A stretch of DNA of 64,000 nucleotides from Arthrobacter sp. efr-133-TYG-118. GTDB taxonomy: Bacteria > Actinomycetota > Actinomycetes > Actinomycetales > Micrococcaceae. Of the stretch, positions 8,743 through 17,931 are shown one piece after another (position 1 is the stretch's first letter; every line of letters begins with the position of its first letter). A program made the position numbers and the translations under genes. The notes beneath the pieces are model-generated. The model saw nothing but the letters and a program-made list of their open reading frames with translations, did no database searches and was not told the origin of the DNA. The DNA is taken from positions 1 through 64,000 of the forward strand of contig NZ_JARVRH010000023.1 in the NCBI RefSeq assembly GCF_030209755.1, in the 5' to 3' direction.

Positions 8743-9705
8743 GTGCCCCAGCTCGCGGAGACCCGGGTCCAGACGGCCATTGACCGGGCCGTCACGGACT
8801 ACCTGCAACACCTCGGCGTGGAACGAGGCCTTGCAAGCAACACTCTGTCCGCCTACCGCCGGGATCTGTCCAGGTATTCGACTTTCCTGGCAGCGTCCGG
8901 CGTCGACAACCCGCGCAATATCTCGCGCCACGATGTCACTGCCTTTGTGCAGGCCCTGGCCGACGGCTCCGACGGCGGCGCCGCACTCGGCGTCCGCTCG
9001 GCGGCACGCACGGTGGTTGCCGTCCGGGGGCTCCACAAGTTTTGGGCGCTGGAGGGGACGACGACGGCGGACCCGGCGAGCGATGTCCACCCGCCAATGC
9101 CGGGCAAGCGTCTGCCGAAGGCCATTAGCGTCGGCGAAGTGACCCGGATCCTCGAAGCCGCCGGTGCCGATACCGCCACCGGGTTGAGGGACCGGGCCCT
9201 TTTGGAGTTCCTCTACTCCACAGGTGCGCGCATCAGCGAAGCTGTGGGCCTCGACGTTGACGATGTCTCCCTCGAAGCGGAAGCCGATGGCCCCGCGATC
9301 GTACGGCTCTTCGGAAAAGGCTCCAAGGAGCGCTTGGTGCCACTGGGGTCCTACGGTGCCCGCGCCGTCGGCTCCTATGTGGTTCGCGGACGGCCTGCGT
9401 TGGCCGCCAAGGGTAAAGGCACTCCGGCGCTGTTCCTGAATGCCCGCGGAGGCCGGATCAGCCGGCAGAGTGCCTGGACCATTCTCAAGACTGCGGCGGA
9501 GAAGGCCAACATCACCAAGGACGTCTCCCCGCACACCCTCCGGCATTCTTTCGCCACGCATCTGCTTGAGGGCGGCGCCGATGTCCGGGTGGTGCAGGAA
9601 CTCCTGGGTCACGCCTCGGTGACCACCACACAGGTGTACACCTTGGTCACTGCCGACACCTTGCGCGAGGTGTATGCGGCTGCGCATCCGCGGGCGCTCG
9701 GCTGA
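8743..9705 (+). CDS. xerD: Tyrosine recombinase XerD
   Basis: A 320-residue site-specific recombinase that resolves chromosome dimers at dif with FtsK. It has the N-terminal SAM-like core-binding domain (about 10-100) and the catalytic domain with Arg163 (TGARISE), His264 and Arg267 (HTLRHSFATHL), His290 (LLGHASVTTTQ) and nucleophile Tyr299. The GTG start at 8743 is 2 bases after the NUDIX stop. Located before the parA-scp cluster region as in other actinobacteria, though here the prp and dct genes have been placed between. Confidence 0.96.
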   Translation: MPQLAETRVQTAIDRAVTDYLQHLGVERGLASNTLSAYRRDLSRYSTFLAASGVDNPRNISRHDVTAFVQALADGSDGGAALGVRSAARTVVAVRGLHKFWALEGTTTADPASDVHPPMPGKRLPKAISVGEVTRILEAAGADTATGLRDRALLEFLYSTGARISEAVGLDVDDVSLEAEADGPAIVRLFGKGSKERLVPLGSYGARAVGSYVVRGRPALAAKGKGTPALFLNARGGRISRQSAWTILKTAAEKANITKDVSPHTLRHSFATHLLEGGADVRVVQELLGHASVTTTQVYTLVTADTLREVYAAAHPRALG

Positions 9706-9735
9706 CCCAGGCCACTTACCGCGGTCCGGTGCCGG

Positions 9736-10455
9736 TCACGTCAAGACCCTGAAGGTCAGCTCCACAGCGTTCAGGAACAGCGCCAGAATGGACATGCCGA
9801 GGCCGGCCACGAGCAGAAGGCCCGGATGCGCCAAGCCGACAACCACCCGCCTCAGATTCGGCCGGGTGCGCAGGAATTTCTTCGGCACCCGTGAGCTGGC
9901 GGGACTTTGACTCCAGCCACGCAGACGGCGCAGGAACCATGCGCAGCGGACGATGAAAGCCATCCACAGCACCGAAATGACAAGCGGGACAGCTGCCACG
10001 AGCAAGTTGAACCCCAAGGACGTGACTTCGCGCTCGGAATTTCCGACGGCAGCCTGGACAGCGGTGGAGATCGAAGCGCTCATGACCACCGAAACGCCCC
10101 ACACGAGGAATGCAGTCACCAGTGCCAGGAATCGCACGAAGAAGTGGCCCAGCACTGATTCGTTTTGTGGTTTCAAATGCCTGCGGGGAGTCGCGTGCAG
10201 GACCGCGAGTGTGGACAGAAGGGTCGGCAGTGCGGCCATGCCGACCAGCAGGTACCAGCTCCAGCCGGCCAGGTCCAGGAATTCATCGAGGACGATCAAC
10301 AACGCCCAGAATCCGGTCCATACCCACCCGGCGTAGAGCGGATGCCGGACCAGCCAGCCGGGCAGCCATGCCTCGGAGGCCTGCCCTGCCGCGGCAGCTG
10401 CCTCTCCTGGCGGGGCCTCCGTCGGCGTGGGCCCCTCACCCTCGTCCACGCTCAT
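9736..10455 (-). CDS. Polytopic membrane protein of unknown function
   Basis: A 239-residue protein with a Pro/Glu/Ala-rich N-terminus (about 35 residues), then about five hydrophobic segments, the clearest being YAGWVWTGFWALLIVL, WYLLVGMAALPTLL, VRFLALVTAFLVWGVSVV, LLVAAVPLVISVLWMAF and a last one near the C-terminus. A basic loop with KKFLRTRPNLRR precedes the last segment. No known domain is recognised. It converges on xerD with a 30-base gap and diverges from the MutT-like gene with 57 bases between. Confidence 0.75.
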   Translation of the reverse strand: MSVDEGEGPTPTEAPPGEAAAAAGQASEAWLPGWLVRHPLYAGWVWTGFWALLIVLDEFLDLAGWSWYLLVGMAALPTLLSTLAVLHATPRRHLKPQNESVLGHFFVRFLALVTAFLVWGVSVVMSASISTAVQAAVGNSEREVTSLGFNLLVAAVPLVISVLWMAFIVRCAWFLRRLRGWSQSPASSRVPKKFLRTRPNLRRVVVGLAHPGLLLVAGLGMSILALFLNAVELTFRVLT

Positions 10456-10512
10456 GGGCCAACTGTAGCAAGGACGCGCTTGCGAAGATCCGCGCAGAGT
10501 TAGGCTTGGTCA

Positions 10513-11013
10513 ATGACTGCAGCCCACGTCACCCTGTGCTTCCTGCTCCGCGACGGCGACGCCGGCCAGGAGGTGCTCCTGGGCCGGAAGAAGACCGGCT
10601 TCGGCACAGGGAAGATTGTGGGCGTAGGCGGACATGTGGAGCCCGGAGAGACTGCTGCCGAGGCTGTCTGCCGGGAAGTGGAAGAAGAAATCTTCGTCCA
10701 CGTGGCAAAGCGGCATCTCATTCCCGCCGGGACAGTGGACTTCGTCTTCCCAGCCAAGGCCGAGTGGAACATGTTCACCACGGTGTATCTGACCGAGCAA
10801 TGGACCGGCGAACCAGCCGAAAGCGATGAAATAGCACCACAGTGGTACCGAGTGGCCGGGCTCCCCGTCGAGCGGATGTGGGCCGACGCCGAACACTGGT
10901 TGCCTGCGATGATTTCCGGCCAGCGCATCGCAGTTGAGGTGGTGCTCGCGGATGACAACGAAAGCGTCGCGGAAGTGCACACCGCGGAATGGCTGGATCC
11001 GGGCGAGCGCTGA
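10513..11013 (+). CDS. MutT/MTH1-like NUDIX hydrolase
   Basis: A 166-residue protein. The N-terminus (HVTLCFLLRDG, then LLGRKKTGFGTGKIVGVGG) and the canonical box GGHVEPGETAAEAVCREVEEEI closely resemble oxidised-purine nucleotide hydrolases of the MTH1/8-oxo-dGTPase type, which clean the nucleotide pool. It stands alone: divergent from a membrane protein on the left, and ending at a bidirectional terminator shared with the prp operon on the right. The 8-oxo-dGTP assignment is by family resemblance. Confidence 0.9.
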   Translation: MTAAHVTLCFLLRDGDAGQEVLLGRKKTGFGTGKIVGVGGHVEPGETAAEAVCREVEEEIFVHVAKRHLIPAGTVDFVFPAKAEWNMFTTVYLTEQWTGEPAESDEIAPQWYRVAGLPVERMWADAEHWLPAMISGQRIAVEVVLADDNESVAEVHTAEWLDPGER

Positions 11014-11044
11014 CTTCCGGGCGGCAACAGCAATAGCAACGAGA

Positions 11045-11086
11045 ACGACGCCGGGCCGGTCACCCGGGTGACCGGCCCGGCGTCGT
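11045..11086. terminator. Bidirectional terminator between the NUDIX gene and prpC
   Basis: A perfect 42-base palindrome: the left arm 11045-11065 is exactly complementary to the right arm 11066-11086, centred on CACCC/GGGTG. It lies between two convergent genes. U-runs are weak on both sides, so release may depend on stem strength. Confidence 0.8.
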
Positions 11087-11097
11087 ACATCGTGAAA

Positions 11098-12237
11098 TTA
11101 CGGCAGGTGCCGTTCGTCCACGCCGTTGTATTCGCTGAGCGGGCGGATCAGCGAGTTTGATCCGAGCTGCTCCATGATGTGCGCGGTCCAGCCGGTGATG
11201 CGGCTGGCGACGAACAGCGGGGTGAAGGTCGGGGTGTCGAAGCCCATGAGGTGGTACGTGGGCCCGGCGGGGTAGTCGAGGTTGGGTTTGATGGCCTTGG
11301 CTTCGTCCATGGCCTGTTCGAGGCCGTTGTACAGGCCCAGGATCTCGGGCCGGCCGTAGTGGGCGATCATCTTGTCCAGTGCGGCCTTCATGGTGGGCAC
11401 CCTGGAGTCGCCGTGCTTGTAGACGCGGTGCCCGAATCCCATGACCTTTTTCTTCTGCGCCAGGGCGTGCTCCATCCAGGTCTTCGCCCGGCTGGCGGCC
11501 TCATCGAGGGATTCTTCGGTGCGGATACCGATTTCCTCGAAGGTGTGCATGACGGCCTCGTTGGCGCCGCCGTGCAGCGGGCCCTTGAGGGCGCCGATTG
11601 CCGCGGTGACCGCGGAGTGCAGGTCCGAGAGGGTGGAGGTGACAACGCGGGCCGTGAAGGTGGACGCGTTGAAGGAGTGCTCGGCGTAAAGGATCATCGA
11701 GACGTTGAATGCCTTCACGACCTCGTCCACCGGGTCCTCGCCGAAGGTCATCCACAGGAAATTCGCGGAGTAGCCCAGGTCTTCGCGGGGTTCCACGACG
11801 CCCTGGCCGCGACGGCGGCGCTGGTCGTAGGCGACCACCGCGGGCATGGCCGCGAACAAGTCAATGGCCTTGGCCATGTTGGCTTCCGGCGTGGAATCCT
11901 CGGCCAGCGGGTGCCGTGCTCCCAGCACCGAAGCGGCCGTCCGGCAGACATCCATGGGGTGGGCCGTCGTCGGCAGCGTGTCGATGACCTGCTTCACGAC
12001 GGGGTCAAGGGCGCGGCCCGCGCGCTCGCGGGCTGTGAACTCTGCAAGTTCCTCCGGCGTGGGCAACTCACCGTTCCACAGCAGGAAGGCGACTTCTTCG
12101 AAGCTGCACTTGGCGGCGAGTTCCTGCACGGGGTAGCCGCGGTACAGCAGCGAGTTGGTGTCCGGGTTGACCTTGGAGATCGCGGTATAGTCAACCACGA
12201 CGCCGGCCAGGCCTTTCTTGATCTCAACAGCTACCAT
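11098..12237 (-). CDS. prpC: 2-methylcitrate synthase / citrate synthase
   Basis: Condenses propionyl-CoA with oxaloacetate to 2-methylcitrate, the first step of the methylcitrate cycle. The 379-residue length fits the short type II-like bacterial citrate synthases. Active-site histidines are in GPLHGGANEAV and GFGHRVYKHGDSR, and the substrate-binding segment near the C-terminus reads FDTPTFTPLFVASR. It is the last gene of the GntR-prpD-prpB-prpC operon, 70 bases after prpB. Assignment to methylcitrate rather than citrate synthase rests on this context; such enzymes often do both. Confidence 0.95.
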   Translation of the reverse strand: MVAVEIKKGLAGVVVDYTAISKVNPDTNSLLYRGYPVQELAAKCSFEEVAFLLWNGELPTPEELAEFTARERAGRALDPVVKQVIDTLPTTAHPMDVCRTAASVLGARHPLAEDSTPEANMAKAIDLFAAMPAVVAYDQRRRRGQGVVEPREDLGYSANFLWMTFGEDPVDEVVKAFNVSMILYAEHSFNASTFTARVVTSTLSDLHSAVTAAIGALKGPLHGGANEAVMHTFEEIGIRTEESLDEAASRAKTWMEHALAQKKKVMGFGHRVYKHGDSRVPTMKAALDKMIAHYGRPEILGLYNGLEQAMDEAKAIKPNLDYPAGPTYHLMGFDTPTFTPLFVASRITGWTAHIMEQLGSNSLIRPLSEYNGVDERHLP

Positions 12238-12307
12238 GCTGTTCTCCTTCGTTCATCGGCAAGCACTCCGGAATAGCCGGAACGCCTGCATCCCTTGGTT
12301 GATCCAG

Positions 12308-13216
12308 TTACCGGCTGAGCCCAGGAACCTGGAAGTTGAAAACGCTCGTGTCGAAGTGGTTGTAAGCCTCGTAGTCCACGAGGTCATAGAGCCGCGCACG
12401 GGTGAGCATGTTCTCCACCTGCGCCTCCTGCGTTCCTGTGGCCTTGATCGTTTCCAGCGTACGCTCTGCAGCCCCCATGGCAATGCGGAGCAGGGTGACC
12501 GGGTAGATCACTATGTTTACGCCGACGCCCTGGAGCTGTTCCACGGTGAATAGCTCGCTTTTGCCGAACTCGGTCATGTTGGCCAGGATCGGCACATCCA
12601 CTGCATCACGGATGGCTTGGAACTCGCTGAGGTCCTTCATGGCTTCGGGGAAGATGGCGTCGGCGCCGGCGTCGACGAGCGCCCGGGCACGTTCCTGGGC
12701 TGCTTCGATGCCGTCGACGGCGCGGATGTCGGTGCGGGCCATGATGAGGAAGTTCGCATCCCGGCGGGCGTCGGCGGCGGCGCGGATGCGCTTGGCGGCG
12801 GTGTCGGTGTCGACGACGTTCTTGCCGTCCAGGTGCCCGCAGCGCTTGGGGTTGAACTGGTCCTCGATGTGGCACCCGGCGAGTCCGGCGTTTTCGAGTT
12901 CCTGGATGGTGCGGGCGACGTTCATCGGTTCGCCGAATCCGGTGTCCGCGTCCACCAGGCACGGGAGCTCGGTCATGCGGGCGATCTGCCCCGCCCGGGT
13001 CACGACCTCCGTAAGTGTCGTGAGCCCGATGTCCGGCAGGCCGAGGTCGTTGGCGAGGACGGCACCGGAGATGTAGACGCCGGGGAAGCCTTTCTCTTCG
13101 ATCAGTCGTGCCGAGAGCGGGTTGAAGGCGCCGGGGAACTGGACGATGGTCCCGGAAGCGAGCATCTCGCGCAGGGCGAGGCGCTTCTGCTCGGGCGTGG
13201 TCTTGGAGTAGAGCAT
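12308..13216 (-). CDS. prpB: 2-methylisocitrate lyase
   Basis: Splits 2-methylisocitrate into pyruvate and succinate. The 302-residue protein carries the isocitrate-lyase-family motif KRCGH (catalytic Cys) near residue 123, Mg-binding acidic residues in DADTGFGEP, and the PEP-mutase TIM-barrel fold signature. Its ATG directly abuts the stop of prpD (no gap), which indicates translational coupling. Confidence 0.96.
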   Translation of the reverse strand: MLYSKTTPEQKRLALREMLASGTIVQFPGAFNPLSARLIEEKGFPGVYISGAVLANDLGLPDIGLTTLTEVVTRAGQIARMTELPCLVDADTGFGEPMNVARTIQELENAGLAGCHIEDQFNPKRCGHLDGKNVVDTDTAAKRIRAAADARRDANFLIMARTDIRAVDGIEAAQERARALVDAGADAIFPEAMKDLSEFQAIRDAVDVPILANMTEFGKSELFTVEQLQGVGVNIVIYPVTLLRIAMGAAERTLETIKATGTQEAQVENMLTRARLYDLVDYEAYNHFDTSVFNFQVPGLSR

Positions 13217-14737
13217 CTAGAACAGTCCCTTCGGTGCGGCGGCGAGGTCGATGACGCCGGGGGCGGCAGCGATGTTCAGCTGGTCCAGCTCTCCCGGGCC
13301 CAGGTCCGGGAGGCGCTCGACGGCGTCCAGGAACCTTTCGATCTCGGCCTCCTCGACCAAACCGGCAGCAAGCGTGCGGAACTTGTTCACGTACTGTTCC
13401 CGGGCAAACGGCCGGGCGCCGAGCGGGTGGGCATCGGCCACGGCGATCTCATCCGTGATGACCGTTCCATCCGTGAGCGTGATGACAACGGTGCCGCCGA
13501 AGGCCTTCTCGGAGATGTCCAGGGAGTGGTAGCGGCGGGTCCATTCCGGGTCTTCCACGGTGGTGACCTTGTGCCAGAGTTCCACGGTGTCGGGACGGGC
13601 CGCGCGTTCGGGGCTGTAGGAGTCGACGTGGTGCCAGGAGCCGTCCTGCAGCGCGACGGTGAAGATGTAGGGGATGGAGTGGTCCAGCGTCTCACGGGAG
13701 GCGGTGGGCGAGTATTTCTGGGGGTCGTTGGCGCCGGAACCGATCACGTAGTGCGTGTGGTGGCTGGTCTTGATCAGGACGGATTCCACGTTGGCCGGGT
13801 CCGTGGCCTCGGGGTGCTCTTTGTGGAGCTTGCGGGCGAGGTCGATCCAGGCCTGGGCCTGGTACTCCGCGGAGTGTTCCTTGGTGTAGGTGTCCAGGAT
13901 GGCGCGCTTGGGCTCCCCGGCCTCGGGCAGCGGGACCTCGTAGGAGGCGTCCGGGCCGTCGAGCATCCAGGCGATGACGCCGTCTTCGCCTTCGTAGATC
14001 GGCACGGGGGAGGTCTGGCCGCGCATGGAGCGGTCTACGGCTTCGACGGCCATTTTGCCGGCGAACGCGGGGGCGTGGGCCTTCCAGGTGGAGATTTCGC
14101 CCTTGCGGGACTGGCGCGTGGCCGTGGTGGTGTGCAGGGCCTGGCCGACGGACTGGAAGATCGTTTCGACGTCCAGGCCCAGGAGGGTGCCGATGCCGGC
14201 GGCGGCGGAGGGGCCGAGGTGGGCGACGTGGTCGATCTTGTGTTTGTGCAGGCAGATGGCCTTGACCAGGTTCACCTGGATCTCGTATCCGGTGGCGATG
14301 CCGCGGATCAGGTCCTTGCCGCCGGCGCCGACGTGCTGGGCGACGGCCAGGATCGGCGGGATGTTGTCGCCCGGGTGGGAGTAGTCCGCGGCCAGGAACG
14401 TGTCGTGGTAGTCGAGTTCACGCACGGCGACGCCGTTGGCCCAGGCGGCCCACTCGGGGGAGACCTTGTCGCTGATTCCGAAAACGGAGGAGCCCTTGCC
14501 GTTGGTGGTGGGGGCGTGGGTCAGGGCCTGCGCCCGGGCGGCGATGATCGGGGCGCGGTTCAGGGAGGCAATGGCGACCGAGGCATTGTCGATGATCCGG
14601 TTGATGATCATGTCGGTGACCTCGGGAGTCACCTCGACGGGGTCGGCGGCGACCGTGGCGATCTTGTGCGCCAGCTGCTCCTCACGGGCAAGGTTCTCTT
14701 CGCTCTTATAGACGCGGACGTGGTTGTTCTTCACCAT
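13217..14737 (-). CDS. prpD: 2-methylcitrate dehydratase
   Basis: Iron-independent MmgE/PrpD-family dehydratase, 506 residues, the usual length. It converts 2-methylcitrate toward 2-methylaconitate. Family landmarks include AWANGVAVRELDYHDTF and HPGDNIPPILAVAQ around residues 95-130 and GEISTWKAHAPAFAGKMA in the middle. It starts 9 bases after the GntR regulator gene and runs directly into prpB. No separate aconitase or PrpF is present here, so hydration to methylisocitrate must use a general aconitase or PrpD itself. Confidence 0.96.
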   Translation of the reverse strand: MVKNNHVRVYKSEENLAREEQLAHKIATVAADPVEVTPEVTDMIINRIIDNASVAIASLNRAPIIAARAQALTHAPTTNGKGSSVFGISDKVSPEWAAWANGVAVRELDYHDTFLAADYSHPGDNIPPILAVAQHVGAGGKDLIRGIATGYEIQVNLVKAICLHKHKIDHVAHLGPSAAAGIGTLLGLDVETIFQSVGQALHTTTATRQSRKGEISTWKAHAPAFAGKMAVEAVDRSMRGQTSPVPIYEGEDGVIAWMLDGPDASYEVPLPEAGEPKRAILDTYTKEHSAEYQAQAWIDLARKLHKEHPEATDPANVESVLIKTSHHTHYVIGSGANDPQKYSPTASRETLDHSIPYIFTVALQDGSWHHVDSYSPERAARPDTVELWHKVTTVEDPEWTRRYHSLDISEKAFGGTVVITLTDGTVITDEIAVADAHPLGARPFAREQYVNKFRTLAAGLVEEAEIERFLDAVERLPDLGPGELDQLNIAAAPGVIDLAAAPKGLF

Positions 14738-14746
14738 GGTGCTCCT

Positions 14747-15388
14747 TTAGTGAGGTGTGTGGGTGGCTTTGACGTGGGAAAGACTGCGGTGCAGATGAAG
14801 GGTGGTGGCGGCTTCGGCGAGCCTGGGGTTGCCTGCCGCGATGGCTTCGGCGATCGCGGCGTGCTCGGCCGCGGCGGCATGGAGGCGTTCGGCGTCGTCG
14901 GCCGCGAGGCGCCGGACCCGCACCAGGTGGACGCGCAGGCTGCGCATGGCCTGGGCGAGGTAGGAATTGGAGATGGCTTCGTCGATCGCTTCGTCGAGCC
15001 TTCCCACCAAGGCGTAGTAGTCGTGCCGTGCGGGATCGGAATCGTTGAGCATCTCCGGGGCCCGGAGGAGTTCTGCGTGGAGTCGGGCGAACACCGGGCG
15101 TTCGCCGCGTTCCGCGGCGAGGGCGGCGGCTTTGCCTTCCAGGGTTTCGCGCAGCTCGAACAGTTCGTCGATGTCCTCCAGCGAGATGTCGGTGACGACG
15201 ACGCCGCGTCCGCCTGCCGCCGTCGTCAGCCCTTCGGCGGTGAGCCGGCTCAGCGCCTCCCGGACGGGTGTGCGGGACACGCCCAGGCGTTCGGATTGTT
15301 CCACTTCCGCGAGGACCGTTCCGGGTGCCAGGCGCCACTCAATGATGTCTTCGCGCAGGGCCGCATAGGCTTTGTCGCTGGCACGCAT
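14747..15388 (-). CDS. GntR/FadR-family regulator of the methylcitrate operon
   Basis: A 213-residue repressor-type protein: winged helix-turn-helix at about residues 7-70 (YAALREDIIEWRLAPGT, then ERLGVSRTPVREALSRL) and an all-helical FCD ligand-binding domain after residue 85. The start has an excellent AAGGAGG site 4 bases upstream. It is the first gene of the transcript that continues into prpD-prpB-prpC, so it probably autoregulates. Two identical TGTATACA palindromes lie in the 120 bases upstream. The inducer is likely a propionate-pathway metabolite, by context only. Confidence 0.92.
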   Translation of the reverse strand: MRASDKAYAALREDIIEWRLAPGTVLAEVEQSERLGVSRTPVREALSRLTAEGLTTAAGGRGVVVTDISLEDIDELFELRETLEGKAAALAAERGERPVFARLHAELLRAPEMLNDSDPARHDYYALVGRLDEAIDEAISNSYLAQAMRSLRVHLVRVRRLAADDAERLHAAAAEHAAIAEAIAAGNPRLAEAATTLHLHRSLSHVKATHTPH

Positions 15389-15418
15389 GGACCCTCCTTC
15401 ACTGGGCGGATGCCCTTA

Positions 15419-15428
15419 GTGTATACAT
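15419..15428. promoter_or_regulatory. Proximal GntR-type operator of the prp operon
   Basis: GTGTATACAT containing the perfect palindrome TGTATACA, 31 bases before the regulator start codon. It overlaps a possible -10 element on the minus strand. FCD-type GntR proteins commonly bind such GTnTAC-like palindromes. Confidence 0.65.
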
Positions 15429-15481
15429 AAACCGCGATTAGGCCTAGCTTTTGGCGATAAAATCAGGCCTGTGATCGAACT

Positions 15482-15491
15482 GTGTATACAT
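15482..15491. promoter_or_regulatory. Distal GntR-type operator of the prp operon
   Basis: An exact second copy of GTGTATACAT, 63 bases (six helical turns) from the proximal site and on the same strand. It ends 17 bases from the response-regulator stop codon. The regular spacing suggests cooperative binding or looping. Confidence 0.6.
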
Positions 15492-15508
15492 CCACGGTGA
15501 ATCGTGGG

Positions 15509-16222
15509 CTAACTCCGATTCCAGCGGTACTCGTTCTCCGGCCGTCCAGGAGTGCCGTATCGCGGATTCCTCGTGACCATCCCGGCGTCGGCCAGATACT
15601 CGAGATAGCGGCGCACGGTGACCCTGGACATCCCCAGGGCGACAGTTGCCTCGCTCGCGGACACGGCCCGGCCAAGGCCGGCCAGGAGGTCTTTGACGGA
15701 CTCCAGGCTATGGGCGGAGAGGCCCTTGGGCAGCGGGACTTCGGTGGGTGCGCGGAGACTGGCAAACGCCTGGTCCACATCGCTTTGCGAGGCTCCACTC
15801 GCCCGCGCGCCCGACGCCGGGGCGGCGAGTTGCTCACGGAAGGTGCGGTAGCTGGCGAGTTTGTCCGCGAACGTTGCGAACGTGAACGGCTTGATGAGGT
15901 ACTGCACGACGCCGATCGACACCGCGCTCCGGACAATGTTCACTTCCCTGACGGCGGTGATGGCGATGATGTCGGCGAGCAGCCCCGAAGCGCGCATCCG
16001 GCGGGCAACATCCAGCCCGTGAAGATCCGGCAGGTTCATATCCAGCAGGACGAGGTCCACTGGTTGCCCGGCAACGGCGAATTCATTGAGTAGCCGCAGG
16101 GCCGACTGTCCGTCCCGGGCGGTTCCCGCAACAATGAAGCCGTCGATTCGGCCGACGTAGACGCCATGGGCGTCGGCGGCGATGGGTTCGTCCTCGACAA
16201 CAAGAACGCGGATTTCGGTCAT
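15509..16222 (-). CDS. CitB/DcuR-family response regulator
   Basis: A 237-residue regulator. The receiver domain (1-125) has acidic pocket residues in VVEDEP and phosphoacceptor Asp61 in LVLLDMNLPD. The C-terminal DNA-binding domain contains a helix-turn-helix (VALGMSRVTVRRYLEYL) followed by PRYGTPGRPENEY, typical of citrate/fumarate regulators. Its start overlaps the end of the kinase gene by 4 bases. By context it controls the divergent dctA gene. Confidence 0.93.
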   Translation of the reverse strand: MTEIRVLVVEDEPIAADAHGVYVGRIDGFIVAGTARDGQSALRLLNEFAVAGQPVDLVLLDMNLPDLHGLDVARRMRASGLLADIIAITAVREVNIVRSAVSIGVVQYLIKPFTFATFADKLASYRTFREQLAAPASGARASGASQSDVDQAFASLRAPTEVPLPKGLSAHSLESVKDLLAGLGRAVSASEATVALGMSRVTVRRYLEYLADAGMVTRNPRYGTPGRPENEYRWNRS

Positions 16223-17886
16223 TCGGCTTCTTTCCTGGAGTCCGGCGCGGGGAGCGCCACGCGGAAGAACGCACCGCCCAAGGCGCTCGTGGATTCGCTG
16301 ATGGACAGCGTACCGCCAAGCCGCTGCACCGCTTGCCGTACCAGGGCCAGGCCCACGCCGCGGGAAGGAGCCCCGGGTTGGCCGGCCTGTCCGATGCCGG
16401 CGGCCTTCGTGCTGAATCCGTATTGCCAGACGTCGTCCACGATGCCGGGATCGATTCCGTGGCCGGAATCGACCACCGTGAATGTGGTTCCCTCAGGTCC
16501 GGATTCGATGCCCAGTTCCACTTTGCGCGGCGGGGGAGCGGCCGTGGCGGCGTCGAGTGCGTTGTCCAGCAGGTTTCCCAAAATCGTCACGAGGTCCTGG
16601 ACGGCCAGGCCCTGGAGGCCGTCCCCGCCGGTCACCGTGACGGTCAGCTCCGCGCCGCGTTCGTGCGCCTCGGCGGACTTCCCCATGATGAGTGCACTCA
16701 GGACAGGCTCGTCCACTGATGCCACGAGATGGTCGGTCAACTGTTGGCTCAGTTCAAGGTCCTTGGTGGCAAAGTCCAAGGCGTCGGTGGTTCGCCCGAG
16801 CTCCATGAGGGACACGATGGTGTGCAGCCGGTTGGCGTGTTCGTGGGTCTGGGCCCGCAAGGCGTCGGACAGGGTCTTCATGGTTTCGAGTTCACTGCCC
16901 AGGGACTCGATTTCCGTCCTGTCGCGGAGCGTGGCAACGGTGCCGAACACGGCAGGCCGCTGCCGGCCCCTTATCCCGGGCGGGCCCACCGCGGGCGCCT
17001 GGTTCACCACCAGGATCCGGGACCCGCTGAGGTGGATCTCGTCGTGTGCCGTCCGGCCGGATTCGAAGAGCCCGTGGAGGCTGGGCTCCAGGGGCAGGTC
17101 CGAAAGGCGCGGTGCGGCTCCTGCGGCGGGATCGACGTCGGACCGTTCCAGTCCCAGCAGATCCGCGGCCTGGTCGTTGTACATGACCACGCGGCCGCCC
17201 GTGTCGATCAGGACCACGCCTTCGCGGACCGAGTGCAGGACCGACTCGTAATATGCGAACAATTGCGCCAATTGCTCTGGTCCCCAGCCCCGGGTGACCG
17301 AACGCAGGTATCGGCCCAGCAGCCAGGAGGCCAGGGAGCCTCCGGCGAACATGGCCAGGGAGAAGGCGATGATCGTGGTGAGCCGGGCTGATACCGCGAC
17401 ATCCACTGTCCGCACCGTGACGCCCGCGGCCACCAGGGCCCGGACTTTTCCGGATGAATCCTCGACGGGAACGATGGTGCGGACGGACGGGCCGAGCGTA
17501 CCGGCAGTGACCTCAGTGAACGTCTGCCCGTGGAGGGCAGGGTCGATGGTGCCGATATAGGGTTTGCCGATTTCGTCGGGGTTCGCATGGGTCCAGCGCG
17601 TCCGGTCCGGGGCCATGATGGTGATGAAGTCGGTATGGGCGTTAGCCATGACCACCTGGGCGTAAGGCTGCAGGGCGGCGGAGGGATTCGGCGTACCTGC
17701 TGCCTGGAGGACGAGGGGATTGGCGGCTATCGCCGCGGCCACGGCCTGCATGCGCTGGCCGGCGTCGTTGTAGGCCCGGTCCCTGGCGTCCACAAAGGCC
17801 ACCGTTCCCACGATCGCGGTGAGCGCCAGGATGAACAGCAGATTTGCCACAAAGAGTCTCCGGGCAATGCTCCAGCGTCGGATCAC
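16219..17886 (-). CDS. CitA/DcuS-family sensor histidine kinase for C4-dicarboxylates
   Basis: A membrane sensor, 555 residues from the GTG at 17886 (an AAAGGAG site precedes it with short spacing; an ATG 54 bases further upstream lacks such a site). Order: first membrane helix at about 8-35; extracytoplasmic PAS-like sensor domain (about 40-165); second membrane helix near 175-195; cytoplasmic PAS domain (VVLIDTGGRVVMYN); dimerisation H-box with His in THEHANRLHTIVSLMELG; and a HATPase domain with N box GNLLDNALDA and G boxes DSGHGID and GVGLALV. The family senses citrate or C4-dicarboxylates outside the cell. It is divergent from dctA. Confidence 0.92.
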   Translation of the reverse strand: MIRRWSIARRLFVANLLFILALTAIVGTVAFVDARDRAYNDAGQRMQAVAAAIAANPLVLQAAGTPNPSAALQPYAQVVMANAHTDFITIMAPDRTRWTHANPDEIGKPYIGTIDPALHGQTFTEVTAGTLGPSVRTIVPVEDSSGKVRALVAAGVTVRTVDVAVSARLTTIIAFSLAMFAGGSLASWLLGRYLRSVTRGWGPEQLAQLFAYYESVLHSVREGVVLIDTGGRVVMYNDQAADLLGLERSDVDPAAGAAPRLSDLPLEPSLHGLFESGRTAHDEIHLSGSRILVVNQAPAVGPPGIRGRQRPAVFGTVATLRDRTEIESLGSELETMKTLSDALRAQTHEHANRLHTIVSLMELGRTTDALDFATKDLELSQQLTDHLVASVDEPVLSALIMGKSAEAHERGAELTVTVTGGDGLQGLAVQDLVTILGNLLDNALDAATAAPPPRKVELGIESGPEGTTFTVVDSGHGIDPGIVDDVWQYGFSTKAAGIGQAGQPGAPSRGVGLALVRQAVQRLGGTLSISESTSALGGAFFRVALPAPDSRKEAE

Positions 17887-17931
17887 GTGCTCCTTTCTGC
17901 GGGCAATCCTGTGACCAATATGAACGCAACA

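Noticed and set aside
12617..15430. Very long open frame (937 codons) on the plus strand across the prp operon
   Set aside because: It is antisense to prpB, prpD and the GntR gene, all with clear family motifs. Its Gly/Val/Asp-rich composition is that of a high-GC shadow frame.
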